DNA of 64,000 nt, taken from positions 1-64,000 of the forward strand of contig CANJQC010000010.1 of assembly GCA_947476295.1 (NCBI GenBank), written 5' to 3'. Below the pieces are notes generated by a model, which was not told the origin of the DNA, did not search any database, and saw nothing but the letters and a program-made list of their open reading frames with translations. Origin of the DNA: Planctomycetaceae bacterium. GTDB taxonomy: Bacteria > Planctomycetota > Planctomycetia > Planctomycetales > Planctomycetaceae. Position numbers and translations under genes: made by a program. The first letter of the stretch is position 1, and each line of letters opens with the position of its first letter. Of the stretch, positions 33,763-43,343 are shown piece by piece.

Positions 33763-34374
33763 ATGACCAATTCACAAACAGGATCATTCAATAATTTTGC
33801 CATCATCAAGCCGCCGGATGACAGCCGCGACCGGATGGTCTGTGGCGACTGCGGCTGGATTCACTACGAAAATCCGCGAGTCATTGTCGGTGCCGTGGTA
33901 CGTTCCGGAACGGATCTGCTTTTTTGCCGCCGTGCGATTCGACCAAGATATGGATACTGGACAGTTCCTGGCGGATTTATGGAACTGGGGGAGTCTCCGG
34001 AAGACGGTGCAAAACGAGAAGTCTACGAAGAAGCCGGTGCCACCGTTGAAATCCGTTCATTGCTGGGAGTTTACGCGGTGCCAAGGATCGGGCAGGTTCA
34101 CCTCATTTATCTTGCCGATCTGATTGGGGATGAATTCCATGCGGGTGATGAAAGTCTGGATGTGCAGTTGTTCCCGGCAACTCAGGCGGCGATTCCATGG
34201 GAGGAACTGGCTTTCCCTGTGAATCACTGGACTTTACGCGATTTTTTTTCGCTCAACGGTAAAAACGTCATGCAACCATTTACAGCAACGGCAGAAGATC
34301 TGCTGCAAAGAATGTCGAAGGTTGACTACCATCCGGATTTCCCACCGCCTGATGCGGTGAACGACATAAGCTGA
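33763..34374 (+). CDS. Nudix hydrolase (ADP-ribose/NADH pyrophosphatase-like) with half zinc ribbon
   Basis: 203 residues. An N-terminal CGDCGWIHYENPR is one CxxC knuckle of the zinc ribbon found in NADH-pyrophosphatase-like Nudix proteins; the second knuckle is absent. The Nudix box is complete (GGFMELGESPEDGAKREV followed by YEEAGA, about residues 70-93), so diphosphate hydrolysis is expected. PRYGYWTVPGG is the usual strand leading into it. Likely substrates are ADP-ribose- or NAD-like nucleotides, inferred from the N-terminal element. Confidence 0.9.
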   Translation: MTNSQTGSFNNFAIIKPPDDSRDRMVCGDCGWIHYENPRVIVGAVVRSGTDLLFCRRAIRPRYGYWTVPGGFMELGESPEDGAKREVYEEAGATVEIRSLLGVYAVPRIGQVHLIYLADLIGDEFHAGDESLDVQLFPATQAAIPWEELAFPVNHWTLRDFFSLNGKNVMQPFTATAEDLLQRMSKVDYHPDFPPPDAVNDIS

Positions 34375-34398
34375 TTGCAACAGGGAGTTTGCAAAAAG

Positions 34399-34827
34399 AT
34401 GACTCAACCGATCTCCTGCGGATTTCTGATCGTGCGTGGTAACCCGATTGAATCCTTCCTCCTGATGAAGCATTCTCGGCGCTGGGACTTGCCGAAAGGA
34501 CATGTGGACGAAGGCGAGACAGAACTGCAGTGCGCGCTGCGTGAACTTCGTGAAGAAACCGGAATTGCGGCTGAAGACATCGAAATTGACCCGACGTTCA
34601 GCTACGAAAACCGTTACATGGTCAATCAGAGACGCTACGGTGGAAAGGGCTTCGTCGAAAAGAAGCTGCTGGTTTATCTGGCGTGGCTGAAGAACCCCGT
34701 GAAAATCTCAGTATCGGAACACGATGGCTATCGCTGGTTTAGCTGGAATCCCCCGCATCGTATTCAGGATCTGACGATCGATTCGCTGCTGGAGACGCTT
34801 GAACGGCATCTTCAACAGCAGACTTAA
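34399..34827 (+). CDS. Nudix hydrolase, diadenosine tetraphosphatase-like
   Basis: 142 residues from the ATG at 34399, downstream of AGGGAG; a TTG 24 bases upstream is a less likely start. SCGFLIVRGN, FLLMKHSRRWDLPKGHVDEG and the rest of the Nudix box (ETELQCALRELREETGI) resemble asymmetric bis(5'-nucleosyl)-tetraphosphatases. The KGF-x-EKKLLVYLAWL strand after the box also fits. Cytoplasmic. It is the second Nudix gene in a row, 24 bases after the first. Confidence 0.9.
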   Translation: MTQPISCGFLIVRGNPIESFLLMKHSRRWDLPKGHVDEGETELQCALRELREETGIAAEDIEIDPTFSYENRYMVNQRRYGGKGFVEKKLLVYLAWLKNPVKISVSEHDGYRWFSWNPPHRIQDLTIDSLLETLERHLQQQT

Positions 34828-34921
34828 GTCCTGGATTGTTGGTAGGATGGACATTCATGTCCGTCGCAATGGCCCGATCACCATGTCTTAAGGGTGCAAG
34901 ACGAAGACGGAGTATAGTCAG

Positions 34922-37282
34922 TTGGAGTTCCACCGGATCATCAAAATTCTGCTGTTACCGCTGCTGCTGAACATTTCAGCGGCCGATGACCCTGCCGACG
35001 GTGGCCGCCTGAAGATCATGGCGACTCAGCAGAAGAAACCGCAGCCTGGCACGATCCGTTTCAAGAATGGCCTGTTGCTGTCGGGCATGTGTTCAAAAGA
35101 AAGCCTGCTCAATCCTGCCGCCGCTGGCCCTCAACTTGAATTGCGGATGGTCGATCAGCGGGCGCGGCAGATTTTTGCATCGAACCGTCAGGCGGACGCC
35201 CCCGTCGTTGATCAAACGAAGTGGCCAGTGCTGACGTTCTCAATCCCACAGAAGGTACAGGCCCGGGACGCATTACCTCAGGGCTTTCCGCAAATGGGTG
35301 CGTTTGATGAGAAAGGCGTCGCCAATGGCATCATTCGACTGCCGAACGGCAAAGAGGAGGAGATCAGCGCTGGGATTATTTCTGTTAACGAACTGTATGC
35401 GGAAGTGCGGTCGTTGACACATCGCTGGAACTACGCAATTGCGTTTGATGCAATTCCTCGTGACAGACTCGTCAGTATTCTGCAGCAGGTGCCAGAGTAT
35501 CAAACCAACGCTTACCGTCGGCTGGAACTGATCCGGATGCTGATCAAGGGCAATCGACTGCCGGAAGCCATGCAGGTGTTGCACACGATGCAGGCAGACT
35601 TCCCGGAACTGAAGGCTCAGCAGGCCGAATATCAGCAATCAATTCGCGAAGACCTCGCGCAGGAATTTGCGACAATCTTTGAAAAACGCAGCGAAGTCGG
35701 ACAACACCGACTCGCCGCCAACGGCGCAAGAATTCACCCTCAGAATGATCTGACGCCGGAAACGCTGGTACGCGTCGCGCAACTGTTAAAGCGTTATGAA
35801 GACATTGATCGCCGCATTGCCTCCATCCGACTGGCATTGCCGGAACTGGCCGGCTCAATTGATGACCCAATGCTTCGAACACAGGCACAACAGGCAGCAC
35901 GAAACGTAGTCGATCATCTCGATGCTGATACAATCGAGCGATGCGCGGCGTATGAACTCACCGCTGACGCTGCAGACATTCCGGCCGCCAACAAACTTGC
36001 AATGGCATTATCAGGCTGGTTGATGGGAGCAGAATACTCAATTCAGAATCTGCCAGAGGCGCTGTCGCTGTTGGAAGGACGGCTTCTGGTGATTGACTTC
36101 CTAGCGACCGACGAGGACGAGATCGACGCGCGTCGCGATCTTGTGGATCGTTTGATCAAACTGGAAGGCATGAGCGCTAATCGAGTCGCAGCGATCGTGC
36201 GGAACGTATCGTCCCCGTCACCGATAGCAGTGACGGTCGGAACAACGGGGGCCATCGGTCGATTTCAAATTCCGGCGACTGAAGATTCTGCCGGAGCAAT
36301 AGGTTTTGTACCGCCCGAGTACCATGAATCTCGCCAGTACCCATTAGTGATTGCGTTTCCGGGGGAGTTTTCCACGCCGGAGAATTATTTGGGCTGGTGG
36401 CAGTCACAGGCTGAACAATCGGGCACGATCATTGTGGTGCCACAGCTGTCAGCGGACGGAGCGATTGATTATGGGGCATCAGCCGCAGAACATTCTCGGT
36501 TTCTAAATTTCTTGCGCAAGTTGAAGCTCGGTCTGCGTATCGATGACGATCGCGTGTTTGTAGCAGGACACGGCATCGGCGGTGAAATTGCGATGGACAT
36601 GGTGACATCGCATCCCGATCTGTTTGCCGGCATCGTCTCCATTTGTGGACTTGGCAGAAAACACCTGCAGTGGACCGTCTGGAATGCCGTCAATGTGCCA
36701 TGGTATGTCGTTGTGGGAGACGGTCAGGGAGGCTGGTACGAACGTGCCGGAATTCTTCTGACGAAACTGATGAAACGTTCTGACGAGAGTGGTCAGTTCT
36801 GTGACGCCATGATTGTGAAGTATCTGAATCGAGGCCCGGAAGGTTATCTTGAAGAAGCTGACGATGTGTTTGCTTGGATGGATGTTCATCGCCGCGATCG
36901 TTTTCCGGAAAAAATCTACGCCGACATTCTGCGCAGCACGGATCTGAGCTGGTCGTGGGTGCAACTGGATTCTATACCATCACAGTTCACCAAACTTGAC
37001 GCACCAGGTCGGCCAGGTGACGACGGTTTTCATCCCGCCAGATTGAAGGCACGTCGAACGAGCAAATACTTTGCCGTAGACGGCGTACCCGGCAAAGGGT
37101 GTTCCGTATTGCTGTCCCCTGAAATGCCGAACTTCGACATCCAGCAACCCTACATCATCAGCAACGGTACCGAACGTGTGACTGTGAACTACGATCCCGA
37201 CATCCGCGTCCTGCTGGAACAAGTCCGCCGCACAGGCGACCGCAGCCGATTGTGGTTTATGAAGGTGGAGTTGGCTGACTAA
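34922..37282 (+). CDS. Secreted alpha/beta-hydrolase-fold protein, catalytic residues apparently lost
   Basis: 786 residues from a TTG start (GGAG 9 bases upstream) with a signal peptide (IIKILLLPLLLNISAADDP). Residues 30-440 are a helical N-terminal region typical of planctomycete secreted proteins. Residues about 455-680 form an alpha/beta hydrolase domain of the PHB-depolymerase/prolyl-oligopeptidase-like type: YPLVIAFPGEFSTPENYLGW, VFVAGHGIGGEIAMDMVTSH, HPDLFAGIVSICG. The nucleophile elbow reads GHGIGG, with Gly551 in place of Ser. The late RGHE-type histidine position reads RGPEG (Pro639). It is probably a pseudoenzyme or binding protein. Last gene of the directon that starts at 32053. 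Confidence 0.75.
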   Translation: MEFHRIIKILLLPLLLNISAADDPADGGRLKIMATQQKKPQPGTIRFKNGLLLSGMCSKESLLNPAAAGPQLELRMVDQRARQIFASNRQADAPVVDQTKWPVLTFSIPQKVQARDALPQGFPQMGAFDEKGVANGIIRLPNGKEEEISAGIISVNELYAEVRSLTHRWNYAIAFDAIPRDRLVSILQQVPEYQTNAYRRLELIRMLIKGNRLPEAMQVLHTMQADFPELKAQQAEYQQSIREDLAQEFATIFEKRSEVGQHRLAANGARIHPQNDLTPETLVRVAQLLKRYEDIDRRIASIRLALPELAGSIDDPMLRTQAQQAARNVVDHLDADTIERCAAYELTADAADIPAANKLAMALSGWLMGAEYSIQNLPEALSLLEGRLLVIDFLATDEDEIDARRDLVDRLIKLEGMSANRVAAIVRNVSSPSPIAVTVGTTGAIGRFQIPATEDSAGAIGFVPPEYHESRQYPLVIAFPGEFSTPENYLGWWQSQAEQSGTIIVVPQLSADGAIDYGASAAEHSRFLNFLRKLKLGLRIDDDRVFVAGHGIGGEIAMDMVTSHPDLFAGIVSICGLGRKHLQWTVWNAVNVPWYVVVGDGQGGWYERAGILLTKLMKRSDESGQFCDAMIVKYLNRGPEGYLEEADDVFAWMDVHRRDRFPEKIYADILRSTDLSWSWVQLDSIPSQFTKLDAPGRPGDDGFHPARLKARRTSKYFAVDGVPGKGCSVLLSPEMPNFDIQQPYIISNGTERVTVNYDPDIRVLLEQVRRTGDRSRLWFMKVELAD

Positions 37283-37462
37283 ATCTTGAGTTGGTGCTGA
37301 TTCGACTCCGGCTGAAACTGCTGATGGTGTTCGCACCGGATTCTTCAGACCTCGCAGCCGTGTGAAGCCGACTGGCGTATCGGCTCGATTTGGAGTTACG
37401 CTTGAAAGGGCCGCGACCCACATCACAAAATCGGTGTCGAGCCACTGCACTCTGCGTTTGAA

Positions 37463-38914
37463 CTATGTCAGCCCCGGCATTGGTTCGCCGTGATACACAT
37501 GATGCGGCCGTCCGAATTCATCTTTCCATGCGGCGGTCTGCGGAATTCCCAGAGCCTGGTAGATCGTTGCCGCGAAATTCTCCGGGCGCTGAGGATCAAA
37601 GACAGGATACGCGCCGATTTCATCCGTACCACCAACGACGCGACCTCCCTGAATTCCGCCGCCTGCAACAAACACCGACTGCACTGCGCCCCAGTGGTCG
37701 CGGCCAGGATACTTGTAGTGGCTTCGCAGAAGCGAGATTTTTGGAGTTCGACCGAACTCACCGGCCATGATGACCAGTGTGCTGTCCAGCAATCCGGAGT
37801 CATGCAGATCATCCAGCAACGCACTGACGGCGCGATCAGTCGGTGGCAACAGACTGTCACGCAGATGAGGAAACGCATTGCCATGCGTGTCCCATGTTTC
37901 ATCATTGCCAAGATTCACCTGTACCAGATTGACGCCGGATTCCACCAGTCGCCGCGCCATGAGAAGTGACCAGCCAAATGAATTCCTGCCGTAGCGATCC
38001 TGAATGGAATCATCCGCGTGAGTCACATCCAATGCGCTGCGAATGGCCGGATCGACGAGCAGTGAAATCGCGCCTTCACGATATCGATCAAAGCTCTCTG
38101 TCAATGCGGCATCGTCAAGTCGTTGACATTGACGTTCGAGTTCACTCAGTAAGTGGACTCGTCGATTCAGCCCAGTGGCCGTCAGACCTTGCGGCAGACT
38201 CAGACTTGGCGCTTCGTAGAGTCGTCCATCTTTGTCACCGCGATCCTGATGGTCGAAGCCATGAGTCGGATAAGCTCCATAGGAGGTTGAATGAAACGGA
38301 GACGCTTCAACAAACCATGGATTTCGCTGACTGCCCATCACACCGGCGAATTGCCCTGGCAGGATACGTCCGGAATAATGCACAAGTTGTTCGGGAATCA
38401 CGGCGGCGGGAGGCAGATTGTTGCGCGCGGTCGAGACGGCACCTGCAACGGCGGCAATGCTGGGCCAGTCCTGCGGACGTGGCTGATTGGGATTGAATCC
38501 GGGAGGCAGATCGGATCTGCCGGTCAGCATGATATGGTGCCCGGTTGAATGATCGTTGGACGTGTGCGTCAGTGAACGGCACATTGACCACAGGTGACTT
38601 CTGACAGCCAACCCCGGCAAGTGTTCACAAATCTGGACTCCAGGCGTTTGGGTCGCGATCGACGAGAATTCACCCCGAATTTCAGCCGGCGCCTGAGGCT
38701 TCGGATCAAAGCTGTCGTGCTGCGACAACCCACCGGAGAGAAAAATGTAGATGCAGGAGCGGATTGGGCCAGCGTTCGTCGTGGACTCCGCAGCCGCGGC
38801 TCGCAGTCCGGCGAGATGATTCATACCCAGCCCAAGCAGGCCGATGCCTCCGGCCTGAACCGCCGTGCGCCGAGCGACACTCGGATGATTGAAGACAGGA
38901 TTTTCACTTTGCAT
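37463..38914 (-). CDS. DUF1501 protein (second of two)
   Basis: 483 residues. The N-terminal export signal is VARRTAVQAGGIGLLGLGMN (Tat-like RR). Family landmarks: CIYIFLSGGLSQHDSFDPKP, LWSMCRSLTHTSNDHSTGHH, LVQVNLGNDETWDTHGNAF, LVIMAGEFGRTPKI, GRDHWGAVQSVFVAGGGI and EFGRPHHVYHGEPM. It is a distant paralogue of the 462-residue protein at 25312-26700. No DUF1549/DUF1553 partner lies next to it. Exported, phosphatase/sulfatase-fold-related, substrate unknown. Confidence 0.9.
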   Translation of the reverse strand: MQSENPVFNHPSVARRTAVQAGGIGLLGLGMNHLAGLRAAAAESTTNAGPIRSCIYIFLSGGLSQHDSFDPKPQAPAEIRGEFSSIATQTPGVQICEHLPGLAVRSHLWSMCRSLTHTSNDHSTGHHIMLTGRSDLPPGFNPNQPRPQDWPSIAAVAGAVSTARNNLPPAAVIPEQLVHYSGRILPGQFAGVMGSQRNPWFVEASPFHSTSYGAYPTHGFDHQDRGDKDGRLYEAPSLSLPQGLTATGLNRRVHLLSELERQCQRLDDAALTESFDRYREGAISLLVDPAIRSALDVTHADDSIQDRYGRNSFGWSLLMARRLVESGVNLVQVNLGNDETWDTHGNAFPHLRDSLLPPTDRAVSALLDDLHDSGLLDSTLVIMAGEFGRTPKISLLRSHYKYPGRDHWGAVQSVFVAGGGIQGGRVVGGTDEIGAYPVFDPQRPENFAATIYQALGIPQTAAWKDEFGRPHHVYHGEPMPGLT

Positions 38915-39187
38915 GGCGTCGCCCTTCTGTTGTTGAAGTAAAGCAGTTTACTGTTGGTCAGTCGCACCGACGACTGAGATTTTCCGGTTACAATATGGTT
39001 TTTGACATTTCGCTCGTGTGCACCGGAAAACAAATTTTAGCCTGCACAAACGTACCGTAAATCGCAGAGTTCAGGCTTTGACGTGGGGTGAGAATGTTCA
39101 TACGTTGCGGTTAATCCCGGGTAAGGCGGATGAATGTCAGATTTTTCCGGGTGCCAATGACGAAGACTGAAGGTTAACAGGCCACAA

Positions 39188-40150
39188 ATGAATCCAGATC
39201 CGGACTTCGTCATTCAGACGACAGACGTTTCGAAGACGTATCGCAGCGGATTGTTTGGACGCAAATCGTTTCAGGCATTGAAAGGCGTGTCGCTCAACGT
39301 CCCGCGAGGAACGATTTACGGGCTGCTCGGTCCAAACGGTGCAGGCAAGACGACGCTGATCAAGATCCTGCTCGGGATCGTACGCAAGACAGGGGGCTCC
39401 GCCTCAGTGCTGGGACATGTCGCGGGGTCACGAGCGGCACGGCGTGAAGTTGGTTTTCTGCCGGAAAACCATCGCATTCCTCGCCATCTGACCGCCAACA
39501 CAGCTCTGGAGTATTATGGTGCGTTGAGCGGGCTTTCGATGTCAGAGATCCGTCAACGTCGTCCGGCGATTCTTGAAACAGTGGGATTATGCGGTCGCGA
39601 GAATGATCGTGTCTCCGGCTATTCGAAAGGCATGCTGCAAAGGCTGGGGCTGGCACAATCGATGATTCACAAGCCCCGGCTGATTGTGCTCGACGAGCCC
39701 ACCGACGGCGTCGATCCTGTCGGACGTCGAGAAATCCGCGAAGTCCTCCAGCGACTTTCCGCAGAAGGCCATTCGGTGTTCCTCAACAGTCACCTGCTGC
39801 AGGAAATCGAGCTGGTCTGTGATAGTGTTGCGATCCTGAATCACGGCCAGTGTCTGCTCACGGGCAGTGTGAAAGAGCTGAAGGCAGCACTCGCTGACTC
39901 TGCCGTGTTTCTGCAGTTGCGAGGTCAGGAAATGGCCGTTCGCAACGCGACCAGTTCGTTTGCAGGAGCAGTCGTTCGACCAGTCGCAGCAGATGCATTT
40001 GAGGTCGAAGTTCGAGTTCATTCCCAGTCGGAACTCGACAAACTTGTCGATACACTGCGCGCGGAGCAGGTCAGCATCTGGAAAATTGCTCGCCGTGAAC
40101 AGACTCTGGAAGAAGTGTTCATGAATATCGTTGGAGCCGTTCGTCGATGA
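39188..40150 (+). CDS. ABC transporter ATP-binding protein
   Basis: 320 residues. Walker A GPNGAGKTT at 48-56, signature SGYSKGMLQRLGLAQ from 143, Walker B LIVLDEPTDGVDP from 165 and the switch histidine in FLNSHLLQEIE are intact. It belongs to the ABC-2 (CcmA/DrrA-like) exporter group. The C-terminal 90 residues are the accessory domain common in that group. The stop codon overlaps the start of the permease gene (ATGA), so the two are translationally coupled and form one transporter. Confidence 0.95.
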   Translation: MNPDPDFVIQTTDVSKTYRSGLFGRKSFQALKGVSLNVPRGTIYGLLGPNGAGKTTLIKILLGIVRKTGGSASVLGHVAGSRAARREVGFLPENHRIPRHLTANTALEYYGALSGLSMSEIRQRRPAILETVGLCGRENDRVSGYSKGMLQRLGLAQSMIHKPRLIVLDEPTDGVDPVGRREIREVLQRLSAEGHSVFLNSHLLQEIELVCDSVAILNHGQCLLTGSVKELKAALADSAVFLQLRGQEMAVRNATSSFAGAVVRPVAADAFEVEVRVHSQSELDKLVDTLRAEQVSIWKIARREQTLEEVFMNIVGAVRR

Positions 40151-42489
40151 GAGCTTACTTGGCCATTCTGAAAGATTCTTATCGCGAAGCAGCGGCATCG
40201 ATGGTGCTCTGGCTGGCACTGTGCGGGATTCTGCTTCTGCTGCTGGCGCTGTCTCCCGTTGGATTGATGACGGCGGCAAACACCACGCTGCGCTACAAAG
40301 AACTGGTCGATACGGAAAAATTCGTCAAGGCCCTGTATGACGGGCGGGCAGATACTCAGACTCCGGAAGGGCATCTTTGGTCCCTGCTGACCGAAAAACA
40401 ACAGGAACAGTTTGCTGAATTCATAAAGCCGGACAGCGAATCAGACGGACGCCGTGGGCAACGTGGCGGCAACAAGCGTTCCATCGTTGTGAGCGCTGTG
40501 AATGGACTACTAAAAAAACATGAATTCTACAGTCTGGCTGCTTTCGAAAATGTCGAGCTTGCTGAAGAACTTCGTACGCCCGATGCGGAGTCACTTCAAG
40601 TCGATGAACTGTCAAAACGAAATCTACAGCGCCTTGAAAAAGCATTTTCGAGCTCCATCAGCGTCACCGAACGATCTGCGTTGTCACTCACCTACGCTGG
40701 ATTCGATGTGACCGGACCACTGCCAATTCTGCCGTCGCAGCTAAAGCCGGTCGTCAATGGCATTATTTCTGTAGTACTGTCTTTTTTTCTGGGGATCGTC
40801 GGAGTCTTCGCATCGTTGTTGTTTACCGCGACGCTCATTCCTCGCACGTTTGAACCGGGTGAGATTTCTCTGCTGCTGAGCAAACCGGTTTACCGTTCGT
40901 TTTTGTTCATCACAAAGTTTCTGGGCGGCTGCGCCTTCACCCTTTTCTGTGCGTCACTCCTAGTGACCGGCATCTGGTTGTTGCTGGGGATTCGGCTTGA
41001 TATGTGGCGTCCTGAACTGCTGTGGTGCATTCCGTTATACGTATTTCTGTTTTCCATCTACTTTTCCGTGTCGGCTCTGGCCGGAGCAATCTGGCGAAAT
41101 GCCATCGTATCGTTGATTCTGGTAATCGTCTTCTGGCTGGGTGTGACGTTGATCGGTGTGGCTCAAAACACCATGGATGAGTTCATCGTCAAGGCTCGGC
41201 GTGTGAGTGAAATATCTGCAAACGGTGGTGAAATATTTGCCGTTGACGGAGGGCGTATGTTGCACCGCTGGGATAAGAAAACCAACGATTGGATACTCGT
41301 CCCGCAGGCTGATGGCGGCGACCAGATCCCGGCGTTTTTGCAACGAATTGTGTTTTCGGGCCATCGATTACGTATTTCCGTGAGCGCTGATGGGAAACGA
41401 ATTCTGGCTTTGCAACCGGCAATGAGTCGGGGGGGCGGAATGGGGGGGCCTTCAACAATCATGGCCGGAAATGCCGAGGAACAATTTGAATTGCAGTCAG
41501 AGTCCCAGACGCCTGAGTCGATATTCGGGATTTTCCAGAACGCCGACGGCGACGTCATTCTGCCCGGCTCACGCGGAGTTTATCGGTTTGTCGGTCAGAC
41601 CGATCAGGAACGGAAGACGCAGGTATTCATCAAGAGCATCTTCGGAAGTCTGCTGTCATCGTCGTCCAGCAAGGCGTTTGAGAATCTGACAGAGAAGAAC
41701 TTCCCGGCGATCGCCGCCGGTTCATCCGTTGCTTTCAATCGGACGGACAATTCATTCCTGGCCTTGAATGCTGGCGAACTTCGTCGAATCAACAGGACCG
41801 TCGACGGCAAATATGCAGCCGGTGAAAGCAAAGATCTGCAATGGAAAGAATCGGCGATCCTGACCGTGGGCGGTAACATTGCCCTCATCGCGCGAGAGGA
41901 TGGAAAAGCGATTGCCCTGGATACCACCACATTCGCTCTGATCTCTGAAACAATATTGCCCATCGGCGAGAAGCCGCGAGTCGTTGAATGTGCTCCGGAC
42001 GGCAGCAGTGCGACGGTGCTTACGCATCACGGAACGGTGCTGGTGTTTGATGCGGAAAGGCGCCAGTTCCTTCGATGGACTCCACGCGAAAGCGGCTATG
42101 CGTCCGCTATTGCCTACAACGAAAAATCTCAGTTGATGGTTGTCGATAACCATCGCAGCGTCAGAATTTACAACGTCGCAACGCAGACATCGTCCGAACA
42201 ACTGCCCGGCAGTGTTGACCTGCCGTGCCGCATCTACGACTACGTTGTTGCGCCACTGCACTCCATCTTGCCAAAGCCCAGTGATCTCGACAATGCCGTG
42301 CAGTGGATCGTGACCGGAGAAAAATCCGTCGAACTCAACAAGGATGCCAGTCAAACGGGCAACGCGCGGGCCAATCTGGAAGCAGACCGTGTGATCTTCA
42401 AAGTCCGGAACACCATCCTCAGCAATCTTGCTTTCATCGTCGTGATGCTGGGCTTGGGCTGTCTGTATATCGCTCGCAGCGATTTTTGA
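40147..42489 (+). CDS. ABC-2 type permease with large inserted beta-propeller-like domain
   Basis: 780 residues. One membrane helix at about 17-39 and five between 200 and 340 (VVLSFFLGIVGVFASLLF, LSKPVYRSFLFITKFLGG, IPLYVFLFSIYFSVSALAG, IVSLILVIVFWLGVTLIG) give the usual ABC-2 core. Residues about 350-740 form a soluble region with repeated 40-60-residue beta-rich blocks (GEIFAVDGGRMLHRWDKKTN, ILTVGGNIALIAREDGKAIA, SQLMVVDNHRSVRIYNVATQ), most like a WD40/PQQ-type propeller. A last helix (LSNLAFIVVMLGLGCLYIA) closes the protein. The insert sits between two helices, so it probably faces one side of the membrane next to the channel. Substrate unknown. Confidence 0.8.
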   Translation: MRAYLAILKDSYREAAASMVLWLALCGILLLLLALSPVGLMTAANTTLRYKELVDTEKFVKALYDGRADTQTPEGHLWSLLTEKQQEQFAEFIKPDSESDGRRGQRGGNKRSIVVSAVNGLLKKHEFYSLAAFENVELAEELRTPDAESLQVDELSKRNLQRLEKAFSSSISVTERSALSLTYAGFDVTGPLPILPSQLKPVVNGIISVVLSFFLGIVGVFASLLFTATLIPRTFEPGEISLLLSKPVYRSFLFITKFLGGCAFTLFCASLLVTGIWLLLGIRLDMWRPELLWCIPLYVFLFSIYFSVSALAGAIWRNAIVSLILVIVFWLGVTLIGVAQNTMDEFIVKARRVSEISANGGEIFAVDGGRMLHRWDKKTNDWILVPQADGGDQIPAFLQRIVFSGHRLRISVSADGKRILALQPAMSRGGGMGGPSTIMAGNAEEQFELQSESQTPESIFGIFQNADGDVILPGSRGVYRFVGQTDQERKTQVFIKSIFGSLLSSSSSKAFENLTEKNFPAIAAGSSVAFNRTDNSFLALNAGELRRINRTVDGKYAAGESKDLQWKESAILTVGGNIALIAREDGKAIALDTTTFALISETILPIGEKPRVVECAPDGSSATVLTHHGTVLVFDAERRQFLRWTPRESGYASAIAYNEKSQLMVVDNHRSVRIYNVATQTSSEQLPGSVDLPCRIYDYVVAPLHSILPKPSDLDNAVQWIVTGEKSVELNKDASQTGNARANLEADRVIFKVRNTILSNLAFIVVMLGLGCLYIARSDF

Positions 42490-42501
42490 AATACAGAAAA
42501 C

Positions 42502-42527
42502 ATGATGCTGAAGTGATGCGGCATCAT
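42502..42527. terminator. Hairpin between convergent genes
   Basis: ATGATGC (42502-42508) pairs with GCATCAT (42521-42527) around a 12-base loop, between the convergent permease and lipoprotein genes. It is followed by TAAAATG on the plus strand and GTTTTCTG on the minus strand. The T-run fits termination of the minus-strand gene slightly better. Confidence 0.4.
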
Positions 42528-42559
42528 AAAATGAGCCAGCGGTGGCACTACCGCACGAC

Positions 42560-43210
42560 TCATTCCCGTGTGATTTTGCACCATTCTCCTTCGTGAACCA
42601 GCTTCAGTTTTCCGTCGGCCAGTGGAATCTCAGCGACACCGGCCTTTGAAAAAGTGATCTCTGTCGGAGCTGTTTCGAGGTCAGGGGAGAACCACTGCAT
42701 GGGCTCGTCGAAATACATGTCGCGATCGGGTATCTGTGTAAGCTCAAACGGGTGTCGGGTTCCATGAGAGAGGTGTACTTTCATATGCTCGTACCGTTTG
42801 TGTTGACAGGGTTGCATGACGACGATCACGGGGTTGATGGACACGATTCTCATCTTGGGAGAACACCGCCCCTGACGGACCACGTCCTCGATTGTCGATA
42901 CATATCCGATCTCTTTCAGGTACGACCACACTTCCTTGCCCACGGCTTCCGGATCATGCTCATCGCCATCTTCATCCATCCAGAAATTCTTCCAAATATC
43001 CCCGTAAAACGAGCTCCCCATACTTCTTTCACCTTCTTGTGCCTGCCGCGTCGGGGAGCACCAGGGACATCCTTTGTGGGTGCGAAGTTTCAACAGCGGC
43101 CCCCGGCCACACCCAATGAGCAAGGTACTGAGCAACAACGCACCGACGCAGACCCAGGACAGGGAACCGGGTATGATCACGCCTCGACTCATTCTTGTAT
43201 TCATGATCAC
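42560..43210 (-). CDS. Predicted lipoprotein of unknown function
   Basis: 216 residues. A hydrophobic N-terminus (SWVCVGALLLSTLLIGCGRG) ends in a lipobox-like LLIGC, predicting a lipid-anchored envelope protein. The rest is hydrophilic with several cysteines (GCPWCSPTRQ, QGRCSPKMRI) and a C-terminal VHEGEWCKI. No family recognised. Three in-frame ATGs lie within the first 6 codons; the first is used here. Confidence 0.65.
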   Translation of the reverse strand: MIMNTRMSRGVIIPGSLSWVCVGALLLSTLLIGCGRGPLLKLRTHKGCPWCSPTRQAQEGERSMGSSFYGDIWKNFWMDEDGDEHDPEAVGKEVWSYLKEIGYVSTIEDVVRQGRCSPKMRIVSINPVIVVMQPCQHKRYEHMKVHLSHGTRHPFELTQIPDRDMYFDEPMQWFSPDLETAPTEITFSKAGVAEIPLADGKLKLVHEGEWCKITRE

Positions 43211-43343
43211 ACAACCCGTTCTTCGCTATTTACCACCGCCAGTGCGGCAAAGTCGAATTAACGTTTTGTCACTCAAGATTGTCCACGAGATACACGATGA
43301 ACGATCTGCTCCTGCGGCTTTGATGCGAAACACATTTATTCAA

